This document shows positions 9,233 through 17,890 of a stretch of DNA of 64,000 nucleotides, in pieces. Position 1 is the first letter of the stretch. Each line of letters begins with the position of its first letter. The DNA comes from Rudanella paleaurantiibacter (GTDB lineage: Bacteria; Bacteroidota; Bacteroidia; Cytophagales; Spirosomataceae), in the NCBI RefSeq assembly GCF_009184635.1, contig NZ_WELI01000011.1, forward strand, positions 183,170 to 247,169, read 5' to 3'. A program made the translations under genes and the position numbers. The notes beneath the pieces are model-generated. The model was not told where the DNA came from. It searched no databases and saw nothing but the letters and a program-made list of their open reading frames with translations.

Positions 9233-10882
9233 ATGAAACGATATAAACTGTACGCGCTTACGCTACTTCTCACGGGCCTTTCGAGCACCGGCTGTCGCGA
9301 AGAGTTTCTGGTTGAAAAACCACTCAACATAATTGCCCCGGATAACCTGTACGTGAACCGCGAAGGGTTCGAATCGGGCTTGTTTGGGCTGTACAACCTC
9401 GTCCGGCGCGAGCGGGCGGGCATTGGCACTACAGGCTCGGGTGCACCCGACCCAGCCAACGACCTCACCATGACTGCGGCCGTTATTGGTGTCGACAATG
9501 CGTTTAGCCTGTTTCCGGCCGGCGGGGCCCCCGAGCAGGTTTTCAACGAATTTGGCATTCTGCTTAACAGTATCAATCCCTACGTTCGGAGCCTCTGGGA
9601 ATGGCTGTATCAGATCATCAACGCGTCAAACACGATCATCAACCGGGCCGAAAACCCCAACATCAAGTGGACGGCAGCCGAGAAAAATCAGATCGTTGGC
9701 GAGGCACGGCTTATTCGGGCGTGGGCGTATCGGCACCTGACGTTTTTGTACGGCGACGTGCCCCTGAACCTGAAAGAATCAACCGGTTCGACGATCCGGA
9801 CCGACTGGGAGCGCACGCCTGTGGCGGAAGTACGGAAGCAGATGGAGACTGATTTGCTCTTTGCCGAAACGAACATGGCCGAAACACCGGCTACCGAAGG
9901 GCGCATGCCGCGCGCCGTAGCGACGCACTATCTGGCCGAGTTGTACCTGACGATTGGTGATAACTCGAAAGCGAAACAGAAAGCACAATCGCTCATTGCC
10001 AATCCGTTGTACAAACTCATAACGGCCCGCTACGGGGTGCGCCGGACCCAACCCGGAACCCCGTTTACCGACATGTTTATCGACGGTAACTCGAACCGGA
10101 CCGAGGGGAATACCGAAGCGATCTGGGTGATTCAGAATCAGTACCAATCACCGGGGGGCGACAACAATATCATGCGTCGGTGGTGGGTGAACCGTTACGA
10201 CCGAATCTCGGTGGGTGGCCGCACGCCTATTACCTTTTCAATTGAAAACGGGGGACGGGGTATTGGTCGGTTCGGCATTACCCGCTTCGGGCTGAACCTC
10301 TACGAACCCACCGACGACCGGGGGTCATACCACGCCATCCGGCGGTTCTGGCTCATGAATAACCCAGCCTCGTTACCCACCAATGCGAAACTGGGCGATA
10401 CCGTCCGGACGGCCCAAACGGGGCTCGAAACCCTCAATAACCAAAACTGGCCCAATACCCGCAAGTGGGACTGGGCCCCCTCGGTGCCGGAGGATGTACA
10501 ACAATCGTCGTCGTATAACGATCAGATTTACCTGCGTCTGGGCGAAACCTACCTGTTGTTGGCCGAAGCTCATTTTAAGCTGGGCGAAACCGCCGAAGCC
10601 GTGGCAACGATTAACACACTGCGAGCCCGTGCCAAAGCCCGACCGATTACCGCTGCGGAGCTGACGCTCGATTTTATTCTGGACGAACGCTCACGCGAGT
10701 TGCTGACCGAAGAGCACCGCCGGTACACGCTGCTACGGACCGGTAAATGGCTTGAACGGACCCGGCGAAACAACGCCATTGCCGGGTCCAAAATCACCGA
10801 ACGCGATCAATTGCTTCCGATTCCGCAATCGGTCATCGACGCCAACTTGACCAAAACTATGCCCCAGAATCCGGGGTACTAA
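9233..10882 (+). CDS. SusD/RagB-family surface glycan-binding lipoprotein
   Basis: A 549-residue lid protein for the SusC barrel. The lipoprotein signal ends in SSTGC (Cys about residue 22), followed by the usual SusD start (EEFLVEKPLN). Typical elements are the TPR-like helices (EARLIRAWAYRHLTFLYGDV) and the C-terminal DERSRELLTEEHRRYTLLR motif with QLLPIPQSVIDAN near the end. It is paired with susC 21 bases upstream. It probably binds the same glycan that the downstream hydrolase and esterase process. A strong hairpin follows and may reduce readthrough to the enzyme genes. Confidence 0.95.
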   Translation: MKRYKLYALTLLLTGLSSTGCREEFLVEKPLNIIAPDNLYVNREGFESGLFGLYNLVRRERAGIGTTGSGAPDPANDLTMTAAVIGVDNAFSLFPAGGAPEQVFNEFGILLNSINPYVRSLWEWLYQIINASNTIINRAENPNIKWTAAEKNQIVGEARLIRAWAYRHLTFLYGDVPLNLKESTGSTIRTDWERTPVAEVRKQMETDLLFAETNMAETPATEGRMPRAVATHYLAELYLTIGDNSKAKQKAQSLIANPLYKLITARYGVRRTQPGTPFTDMFIDGNSNRTEGNTEAIWVIQNQYQSPGGDNNIMRRWWVNRYDRISVGGRTPITFSIENGGRGIGRFGITRFGLNLYEPTDDRGSYHAIRRFWLMNNPASLPTNAKLGDTVRTAQTGLETLNNQNWPNTRKWDWAPSVPEDVQQSSSYNDQIYLRLGETYLLLAEAHFKLGETAEAVATINTLRARAKARPITAAELTLDFILDERSRELLTEEHRRYTLLRTGKWLERTRRNNAIAGSKITERDQLLPIPQSVIDANLTKTMPQNPGY

Positions 10883-10891
10883 CAAGGGAAG

Positions 10892-10940
10892 GGTACCATG
10901 CCGGGTTACCAAACGCTCAGCCCGGCAGGGTACCGTTTCC
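10892..10940 (+). terminator. Long hairpin between susD and the enzyme genes
   Basis: GGTACC-A-TGCCGGG (10892-10905) pairs with CCCGGCA-G-GGTACC (10921-10934), with a 15-base loop and one mismatch. Only a short GTTT follows. It probably acts as an mRNA stabiliser or partial terminator that keeps susCD transcript levels above those of the enzymes. Confidence 0.6.
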
Positions 10941-10955
10941 GAATCAACCTATTTC

Positions 10956-12350
10956 ATGAATCGACTTCTGTTTTTTGGCTGCCTGCTAACCCAACCGGTT
11001 TTCGCGCAGGCCCCCGACTCGCTGACGGTGGAGGCCCGCGTTTGGAGCCGCGATAAAAACCGGCAGATTGTCTACTCGGACTGGAAACCCTTCCGGGCCA
11101 TGACGGTCGAGCGATTGAACGGCTTCCGGCCCGTGTCGAGTCCCAAACTGAGTACTTATGGGGGCGATGCCTCACGGACCTGGCGCAAAACCGGGTTTTT
11201 CCGTACCGAAAACGTGGATGGGCGCTGGTGGTTAGTCGATCCAGAAGGGCATCCCTATATTTCGTTGGCTGTAAATAGCGTACGACCGGGACAATCACCC
11301 AACAACCGGAAGGCCTTCGACGAATCATTTGGTAATCCAGACCGTTGGATTGCCCAAACCAAACAGGTGTTCAACCGGGCGGGCTTTACCGAGGCCGGGT
11401 CATGGTCGGAGGTAGACCCAATTCGGCAATACAACCAAACGACCCCAAAGCCACTGGTGTACAGCGTAATGCTGAGCTTTCTGAGCACGTTTGAGCGCGA
11501 CTGGAAAACAAAGCACCCGAATACCGAACTGCCGCCTGCGCCCTTACTGGTATTCGATTCGACGTTTGCTCAGTTCTGCCGCGACCATGCCCGCCGGGCC
11601 GACACCTACCGTACAGACCCGAACGTGCTTGGCTACTTCTCAGACAACGAAATCGCGTTTACCAATAGCCTGCTCGACCAGGCATTGAAAGCCCCAAACA
11701 CCCCGGCTTACCGGGCCGCTTCGGACTGGCTGACGGGGCGGGGTAGCAATCTGCAGGCTCTCACCGACGCCGATCGTGAAGCCTTTCAGGGATTGGTTGC
11801 CGGTGTGTATTACCGCTCGGTGGTACCGGCCCTGAAAGCCATTGACCCAAATCATCTTTACCTCGGCACACGACTGCATGCCAACGCCAAATACAACCCG
11901 GCCATTTTCGCGGCAGCGGAGCCCTTTATCGATGTGATCTCGATTAATTTTTACGGGCAGTGGCAACCCACCAAGGCCAGCTTTTTAAAGTGGGCGGCCT
12001 GGTCTAAAAAACCGTTTATCATTACTGAATTTTATACTAAAGGGGCTGATACCGGTATGCCCAATATGTCGGGAGCGGGTTGGCTGGTGCGTACGCAGGC
12101 CGACCGGGCGGTGCACTACCAGAACTTCTGTCTGAGTCTGCTACAGGCCCGTAATTGTGTAGGCTGGCACTGGTTTCGGTACCAGGACAACGACCCCGCC
12201 GACCTAAGTGCCGACCCCTCGAACAACGATTCGAATAAGGGGCTGGTCGATACTCGTTTTGTAGCGTACGATGCGCTGATAAACGGCATGAAATCCCTCA
12301 ACGACAACCGGTTTGAGCTAATTAATTATTTCGATAAAACGCGGAAATGA
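10956..12350 (+). CDS. Glycoside hydrolase, GH-A clan, GH50/agarase-like
   Basis: A 464-residue exported enzyme; signal peptide MNRLLFFGCLLTQPVFAQ. The start of the mature part (FFRTENVDGRWWLVDPEGHP) resembles GH50-type beta-agarases and related TIM-barrel hydrolases. A likely acid/base Glu is in GYFSDNEIAF (E232) and a likely nucleophile in FIITEFYTKG (E358), the spacing expected of clan GH-A. GWHWFRYQDND near residue 400 is also typical. The downstream esterase overlaps it by 4 bases. Substrate is unknown: agarose cleavage is only one option for this broad family, and a terrestrial host would more likely use another galactan or plant polymer. Confidence 0.72.
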   Translation: MNRLLFFGCLLTQPVFAQAPDSLTVEARVWSRDKNRQIVYSDWKPFRAMTVERLNGFRPVSSPKLSTYGGDASRTWRKTGFFRTENVDGRWWLVDPEGHPYISLAVNSVRPGQSPNNRKAFDESFGNPDRWIAQTKQVFNRAGFTEAGSWSEVDPIRQYNQTTPKPLVYSVMLSFLSTFERDWKTKHPNTELPPAPLLVFDSTFAQFCRDHARRADTYRTDPNVLGYFSDNEIAFTNSLLDQALKAPNTPAYRAASDWLTGRGSNLQALTDADREAFQGLVAGVYYRSVVPALKAIDPNHLYLGTRLHANAKYNPAIFAAAEPFIDVISINFYGQWQPTKASFLKWAAWSKKPFIITEFYTKGADTGMPNMSGAGWLVRTQADRAVHYQNFCLSLLQARNCVGWHWFRYQDNDPADLSADPSNNDSNKGLVDTRFVAYDALINGMKSLNDNRFELINYFDKTRK

Positions 12351-13885
12351 ATCGTTGCTTTCTGTTTATAAGCCTGTTGTGCATCGGCCTGTCGGTTCAG
12401 GGTCAAACCCCTACGCGGTACCGACAAGAAATATTTGCCCGCTACGACACACTGAATAATTTGGTCTACGGCGAGGCTGTGAACCTCAAAAACAACCGCG
12501 AAACGCTGCGGCTGGATGTGTTTTCGCCCCCTACCACCGACACCGCCCGCCGACGTCCATTGCTCATTTTTATTCATGGCGGAGGGTTCCAGAATAACGA
12601 CAAAGTGGGGGTTTTCAGCACCCTCGTTTGCGGTACGCTGGCCAAGCGCGGTTACGTGGCCAGTTCTATTAACTACCGGATGGGCCTGGCCCCCTCGAAA
12701 AGCGATACTACGTATTTTGAGGCTTTGTATCGGGCCGTGCAGGATACTAAAGCCGCCGTGCGCTATTTCCGCAAAAACGCCGACCGTTTCGGCATCGACC
12801 CGGATCAGATATTCCTGATGGGCAGTTCGGCCGGGTCGAAAACGGCCATGCACACCGCCTACCTCGACCCGCACGAGGTGCCCAACTGGCTCGACACCCG
12901 ACGACTTGGCACGCTGGAAGGCGACAGTGGAAATCCCGGTTTCTCGTCGAAAGTGCGGGGCGTGGTCAACTGCTGGGGAGCTATGATTGATTACCGCTGG
13001 ATGAACCGGGGGGATGCCCCACTGTTCAACGTTCATGGTATGACCGATGCCACGGTTGCCTACGATTCGTCATTCAGTTACCACGGTTTCCGGCACGGCA
13101 GCACCATTTTGTACAACCGGGCCTTGGCGTTGGGCATTCCCACGGGCTTGCAGTTGTTTGAAAAGACGGGCCATACTCTGGACAACGACCGGACAAAACA
13201 GCAAAAAGCAGTTGAAGAAATTAGTCGGTGGTTATTTACCCAACTAAAGCAAAACGAGCCCAAAAACGGCCCCGAGGTGTTTAAATGGGCGAAGGAAATC
13301 GGTCAGCTAAGCCACCTCGACTCGACCACAATTGACCCGCCGGGCGCGGTATTGGTTTCGGGTAGCTCGTACATCCGTCGCTGGAGCACCATTGCCCGCG
13401 ACCTGGCTCCATTCCAGATTATCCACCGCGGCTACGGCGGGGCCAAACTGAACGACTTTGCGTATTACATCCGCACGCTGGTGGGTACGCATCGGCCCCG
13501 GGCAGCCCTGTTTTATGTCGGCAACGATATTGTGGGCAGCCCCACCGACAAAACCCCTCTGCAGGTCTTGAATCTGGTAAAAAACGTAACCGAGCAGGTT
13601 CGGGCCTTGCGTCCGGGTCTGCCCATTTTCTGGGTTCAGATTTCACCGAACGAGCGCCGATGGGCGGTTTGGGATCAAATCAGTGCTGCCAGTGAACTGG
13701 TCAGGCAGTATTGTGCGCAGACACCCGGCCTCCACTATATCGAAGCAGGTAATACGTTTCTGGGTACCGACGGCAAGCCCATTCCGGCACTATTCGACGC
13801 CGATAAATTACACCCCAATGAGGCCGGGTACCAACGTTGGGCCATACCCATCCGGGCGGAGCTCGAGCGCACGCTTGGAAAGTAA
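12347..13885 (+). CDS. Two-domain esterase: alpha/beta hydrolase plus SGNH-like hydrolase
   Basis: A 512-residue exported fusion; signal MNRCFLFISLLCIGLSVQGQ. Residues 40-300 form an alpha/beta-hydrolase with an oxyanion motif (LIFIHGGGF), nucleophile elbow (LMGSSAGSK) and a likely late His (KTGHTLD). Residues 320-512 look like an SGNH esterase: block I is VSGSSYIRRW (GSS instead of GDS), then GYGGAKLND, FYVGNDI and the His block DKLHPNEAGY. All four SGNH blocks are recognisable. ATGA overlap with the hydrolase gene shows translational coupling. It probably removes acetyl or other acyl groups from the glycan imported by the locus. Confidence 0.82.
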   Translation: MNRCFLFISLLCIGLSVQGQTPTRYRQEIFARYDTLNNLVYGEAVNLKNNRETLRLDVFSPPTTDTARRRPLLIFIHGGGFQNNDKVGVFSTLVCGTLAKRGYVASSINYRMGLAPSKSDTTYFEALYRAVQDTKAAVRYFRKNADRFGIDPDQIFLMGSSAGSKTAMHTAYLDPHEVPNWLDTRRLGTLEGDSGNPGFSSKVRGVVNCWGAMIDYRWMNRGDAPLFNVHGMTDATVAYDSSFSYHGFRHGSTILYNRALALGIPTGLQLFEKTGHTLDNDRTKQQKAVEEISRWLFTQLKQNEPKNGPEVFKWAKEIGQLSHLDSTTIDPPGAVLVSGSSYIRRWSTIARDLAPFQIIHRGYGGAKLNDFAYYIRTLVGTHRPRAALFYVGNDIVGSPTDKTPLQVLNLVKNVTEQVRALRPGLPIFWVQISPNERRWAVWDQISAASELVRQYCAQTPGLHYIEAGNTFLGTDGKPIPALFDADKLHPNEAGYQRWAIPIRAELERTLGK

Positions 13886-14088
13886 GGACTGATCTTCCTT
13901 CAACAAGGCTCTACGTTTTCGCTCTTTCAGCACCACTTATCTCAAAAGCGGTAATCAATTGATGGACGAAGGATTTTAGTTAGCATGGGCACCGGCTTAC
14001 AGCCGTACCGCTTGTTTTGACACCGAGTATCAACCACGTATATTACCCGTCAAAATGCTCTCTGCCTAGAAAAACCCTTTACCATCTT

Positions 14089-14802
14089 ATGAAACACGTT
14101 GCCTTGCCCATTGGCGTCTTTACCATTCTGGCCTTCGCACTCTCATGGTCAATCAACCATTTTTTACCCGAGCTGATCGTTTCTGGACTCAATGTGAAAG
14201 AAATTTTGACGGGCTTTGGCCCGGCTGTTTCGGGTCTGATTTGCTATTGGCTGTTTGGTACGCCTAACACGTACAAACTCTCGCTCACGGGCAGCCGTCC
14301 TGCTCTCAGTGTAGGCATTGTCGCTCTGAGTTTGTCACTCCCACTCCTATTTTTGGCAAAACCCGATCCAATACTCTGGGCGGGATTTGTATTAACGCAG
14401 TTTGTGTACACGCTTGGCGAAGAACTGGGTTGGCGTCATTACCTCCAAAATGCCGTTGCCCCATTAAACGGATGGCAACAGGCGGGCGTGATTGGGCTTT
14501 GCTGGTTTCTCTGGCATTACGCCATACTCGATGATCCCACCACTATGCTCACCGGGCAGTCGGCACCGGCCTTTATCGGTATTCCGCTCATGGTTGGTCT
14601 ACTATCTCTGCTTTCTAAACTTTTGGGCGACATTGTTAGTAGAACACAGGCCGTTTTTTTGCCTGTTTCGTTACACTACATCGGCAAGGTTGGCAACAGC
14701 TATATGCTACTCGCCGTGTTTGGAATCGTAATGGCCACGCATATTTATTTCCAGAAAATAGCTCGTACAAACCGTCCCAAATCGGCTAAAAGTCACGCCT
14801 GA
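14089..14802 (+). CDS. CPBP-family intramembrane metalloprotease (Abi/CAAX protease-like)
   Basis: A multi-pass membrane protein of 237 residues. I chose the ATG at 14089 because it begins directly before the first helix; an in-frame TTG at 14018 would only add a polar 24-residue tail. The CPBP motifs are visible: EELGWRHYLQ (EExxxR, E111, E112, R116), FLWHYAIL (H143) and LHYIGKVGN (H196, N203). These residues form the metal site of this family. Roles in the family range from prenyl-protein processing to self-immunity; no bacteriocin gene is nearby, so its target is unknown. Confidence 0.82.
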   Translation: MKHVALPIGVFTILAFALSWSINHFLPELIVSGLNVKEILTGFGPAVSGLICYWLFGTPNTYKLSLTGSRPALSVGIVALSLSLPLLFLAKPDPILWAGFVLTQFVYTLGEELGWRHYLQNAVAPLNGWQQAGVIGLCWFLWHYAILDDPTTMLTGQSAPAFIGIPLMVGLLSLLSKLLGDIVSRTQAVFLPVSLHYIGKVGNSYMLLAVFGIVMATHIYFQKIARTNRPKSAKSHA

Positions 14803-14847
14803 TACATCCCAACTCATATTCGTGCATGCATTATGCACAAGCAGCCC

Positions 14848-14890
14848 AAAAGTAGCCCGGCCATAATACAGCCGGGCTACTTTTTTATTT
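14848..14890. terminator. Rho-independent terminator
   Basis: AAAAGTAGCCCGGC (14848-14861) pairs perfectly with GCCGGGCTACTTTT (14871-14884) around a 9-base loop and is followed by TTATTTTT. It ends the CPBP gene transcript; symmetric A/T tracts mean it could work on both strands. Confidence 0.88.
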
Positions 14891-14962
14891 TTCAATCTAT
14901 TTTTATTGCTTTACAATAAATATTTATTGACCTTTACGCCATCAATCAGACATTAATCATCC

Positions 14963-15490
14963 ATGACAACCACAAACCTGACCATTCTGAAAACCATGAA
15001 CGTACTGTTCTGGGTCGTGTTTATCGGGCTCTGCATCAAAACGGGGGCACTCATCGTCTCGTTTTTCGTGAGCCTGTTCGTGAACCCCGTAGCCGCACAG
15101 GACTTGTACATGGGCCTCGACCTGTCGGGCGTACAGCGCTACAGCCAGAATTACTACATTCATCTGGCCACGCTCACCATTGCCCTCAGCGGGCTCAAAG
15201 CCTACATTGCCTATTTGGTGGTCAAAATCTTCCTCAAATTCGATCCCGCCAAACCCTTCAACCCCAATGTTACGCGGCTTATTGGCACCATCAGCCACGT
15301 AGCCGTGGGCGCGGGTATTGTGGCCCTCATTGGCAGTAGCCTGAGCAAGTGGCTCGCCAAACACGGGGCCGAGGGGCTGCTCAGCTGGGGTGCCAACGAA
15401 ATTCTGTTTTTCGCCGGGGTGATCTACATCATCGCCATTGTGTTCCAGAAAGGCACCGAACTACAAATCGAAAACGACCTGACCGTATAG
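14963..15490 (+). CDS. DUF2975 membrane protein
   Basis: A 175-residue protein with four hydrophobic helices (about residues 12-38, 65-90, 108-128 and 143-163) and the family-typical stretch KFDPAKPFNPNVTRLI before the third helix. It is 3 bases ahead of a small YozG-type HTH gene, the standard partner of DUF2975 proteins. The pair is thought to be regulator plus membrane effector or sensor; the molecular role is not established. The AT-rich 70-base leader follows a strong terminator, so transcription starts here. Confidence 0.85.
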   Translation: MTTTNLTILKTMNVLFWVVFIGLCIKTGALIVSFFVSLFVNPVAAQDLYMGLDLSGVQRYSQNYYIHLATLTIALSGLKAYIAYLVVKIFLKFDPAKPFNPNVTRLIGTISHVAVGAGIVALIGSSLSKWLAKHGAEGLLSWGANEILFFAGVIYIIAIVFQKGTELQIENDLTV

Positions 15491-15493
15491 CCC

Positions 15494-15703
15494 ATGCCCA
15501 TTATTGTTAATCTGGACGTCATGATGGCGAAACGGAAAATGTCGCTCAACGAACTGTCTACCAAGGTCGATCTCACCCTGTCGAACCTGTCGATTCTGAA
15601 AACAGGCAAGGCCAAAGCCGTTCGGTTCAGCACGCTCGAAGCCATCTGTAAAGCCCTTGACTGCCAGCCGGGCGATATACTGGAGTTTCGGGAGGAGGAA
15701 TAA
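15494..15703 (+). CDS. Small XRE/YozG-type helix-turn-helix regulator
   Basis: A 69-residue DNA-binding protein consisting of little more than one helix-turn-helix: MAKRKMSLNELSTKVDLT, then LSNLSILKTGKAKAVRFSTL, EAICKALDCQPGDILEF. The ending CQPGDIL(E/K) is typical of this family. The start lies 3 bases after the DUF2975 stop, so it is translationally linked. It likely autoregulates the pair. Confidence 0.9.
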   Translation: MPIIVNLDVMMAKRKMSLNELSTKVDLTLSNLSILKTGKAKAVRFSTLEAICKALDCQPGDILEFREEE

Positions 15704-15838
15704 GCTATGTATGAACGGTAACCTGAAAGCAGATAAGCAGAGCTGGTTCAGGTTACCGTTTACATATTTTTTTATATCAATCCGGGGTGACAACCAAATA
15801 AATGATTTACATTGGTGGTTTTACTTACCACCATCTTC

Positions 15839-17839
15839 ATGCAGAAAATAGTCTCCTTGACGCTGATTCTTTCAGCCTTAACCTACACCACCCAGGCTCA
15901 ACGGCCCAAACCTCCCACCCTTAACTTCGCCACCGATTCAGTAGCACTGTTTACGCTCGATCAGGACGCCCTCCAGCCAGGCAACGAGTTGCTTCGACAG
16001 CAGGGGTATGTTTCACAAATTGAACCTACCGGGCAGGGTGGCCTTCGATTTGGCATATGGCGACAACACAACACCTACCTAACCGCCGACAAAGCCACCA
16101 ACATCCGCTCCGGCCTGAACACATTACCCGCTCTCATGCAGGTTAGTTACACACCCACGGCCGAAGGTCCCGGCGGGTTTGGTCCGGTTCAGGACACACC
16201 TATTAGTCTGGCCAGTGGCCTTGCCCAACCCCTAACGTTCCGGGCCAATCAGATCAGTAGTTTACGGGGCGGGGTTCAAACGGATAAGGTGCTTGCCGAC
16301 CAGACCACCGCTACAGACCTCAACAACCTGCTGGCCGATAAGGAGGGGGCCGCCCGAGCCATGGGTTACCGGGGCGACCGTCACATTCGCAGCCAATTCG
16401 CTGTCATTGGCAATGAGCTGGTTATCAACTATGAACCATTTCAGTTTGTACCGTTTGCGGCCCGCTATATACCCGATGGCAAGCCCACAATGCGGAAATC
16501 TCCGCTCAACCCGGAAGCTCGAAACGGCATTTTGAACACATGCTACCCCCAACTCGGGCGGCTGAGCTACTACCACGCCAAAAACGGGGCCATCCTCACC
16601 ATTGACACAACGGGCAAGGTGCTGGGTCAGGTACGCCTGGCGGAAGACCTCCGGTTGGCACCGGGGATGGTCCTGTACAAACGCGCCGAGGTGATTGGGC
16701 AGCCGGAAGGTGAGCTGATTCGCCCATCCGGTCTATCGCCCGTTGTTGCTACCGACTGGATTTTTGGGCCCGATGCTGCCCAGAAAGAAAACCCGACCTT
16801 TCGCGTGGTTCGTACCAACACCGACGGGGCCCTTGTGTTCGACCATTCGTTTACGGTCACCTACCCTGAGTTTGGCCTAACCCAATTGGAAATGCTTTCG
16901 GACGAGGGCGGAGCGCTTGTGCATGTCACGCTGGGTAAAGGCCTCCTGAAATACCAGGTTGGTTACGCCTACATCACTCCCAAAGGGGTTGCCTGGCAGC
17001 ACATCTGGGATAAAAAAGACCCGGCCTCTATCATTCCCATCAGTGGAGGTAGCGGCCCGTTCCGCATCTTCCAGAATGCCACGCGGCTCGCGAGTTTACC
17101 CGATGGCCGGTTGATGGTTCTTTGCCAGTACGACAATGGCTATGGGGTGCAGGTTCTGGCCCCAACCGGCTTGTTTGAGCGGTATTACAGCATCAAGACC
17201 CGCGCAACGGATGATGGCACGCTGTTGAAGGCCGCCGACCTGCACGTAGTGCCGTTTGCCGATGGTAAAGTACTTCTGGTAGGGGGCGAAATCCGCAACG
17301 CCCGCGCATCCGTGTTCGACCGCTTTACCACGGTTGATATGGAATTACAGCAAGGGCTTGCCCCAATGCCTAAAGCGGAACCGGGGCAGAAAAACCTGTT
17401 TTTCAACGTAACCACAGGCCCCGTTATGTTTCCCTCGACAGGTACTGCCCAAACCGCGACTCCTGTTCAGGGAGCACGCATGGCGTTGAGTCTGCTCAAG
17501 GGAAAATCGGTGGAGGAGGCCGTCGCTACCAGTGGTGCGGGTGCAGGGAGCATTGGGCCCGATGGTCGGGTAGCCAAATTTCGCCAATCAACCGAAACTA
17601 GCCAGTACAACATGGCTCCCGTTTTATACCTGCTGGTACCTTCAGAAGGGACAGGGGCGGTTCGGGACATGGCGCGCTACGGCTACAGCTTGCCGGGCCA
17701 GCCCTTGTTTCTGGTGAGCCCTAAACGTAACGAGGTGTCTATTCCCCTGCGAACGTTGCCCAAGACCATTCAAAAAGGCGCACGCGCAAACAGCTACCCC
17801 CAGGCGGTTTTCCTAAAAATGGTAAAGTGCACCTGGTAA
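15839..17839 (+). CDS. Exported protein of unknown function, possibly beta-propeller
   Basis: A 666-residue secreted or periplasmic protein. The start at 15839 (MQKIVSLTLILSALTYTTQAQ) gives a clean signal peptide; an upstream in-frame start at 15812 would spoil it. Several short stretches look like propeller blades (LASLPDGRLMVLCQYDNGYG, then VVPFADGKVLLVGGE), but no enzyme motif was recognised. It stands alone: it follows the HTH gene by 135 bases and ends at a perfect terminator shared with the convergent protease gene. I do not recognise the family. Confidence 0.72.
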   Translation: MQKIVSLTLILSALTYTTQAQRPKPPTLNFATDSVALFTLDQDALQPGNELLRQQGYVSQIEPTGQGGLRFGIWRQHNTYLTADKATNIRSGLNTLPALMQVSYTPTAEGPGGFGPVQDTPISLASGLAQPLTFRANQISSLRGGVQTDKVLADQTTATDLNNLLADKEGAARAMGYRGDRHIRSQFAVIGNELVINYEPFQFVPFAARYIPDGKPTMRKSPLNPEARNGILNTCYPQLGRLSYYHAKNGAILTIDTTGKVLGQVRLAEDLRLAPGMVLYKRAEVIGQPEGELIRPSGLSPVVATDWIFGPDAAQKENPTFRVVRTNTDGALVFDHSFTVTYPEFGLTQLEMLSDEGGALVHVTLGKGLLKYQVGYAYITPKGVAWQHIWDKKDPASIIPISGGSGPFRIFQNATRLASLPDGRLMVLCQYDNGYGVQVLAPTGLFERYYSIKTRATDDGTLLKAADLHVVPFADGKVLLVGGEIRNARASVFDRFTTVDMELQQGLAPMPKAEPGQKNLFFNVTTGPVMFPSTGTAQTATPVQGARMALSLLKGKSVEEAVATSGAGAGSIGPDGRVAKFRQSTETSQYNMAPVLYLLVPSEGTGAVRDMARYGYSLPGQPLFLVSPKRNEVSIPLRTLPKTIQKGARANSYPQAVFLKMVKCTW

Positions 17840-17860
17840 TTGGTTGCGTAACTCACGATA

Positions 17861-17888
17861 AAAAACGGGGGCAGTAGCCCCCGTTTTT
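17861..17888. terminator. Bidirectional rho-independent terminator
   Basis: AAAAACGGGGGC pairs perfectly with GCCCCCGTTTTT around a 4-base AGTA loop. It sits between two convergent genes, 21 bases after one stop and 2 bases from the other, with A and T tracts on both sides. Confidence 0.93.
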
Positions 17889-17890
17889 AC

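Noticed and set aside
12326..13036. 236-codon open frame on the - strand inside the esterase gene
   Set aside because: Opposite a gene with clear esterase motifs, with no signal or domain of its own.
14018..14088. Upstream TTG start for the CPBP protease
   Set aside because: It would place a polar 24-residue tail before the first membrane helix, while the ATG at 14089 fits the family.
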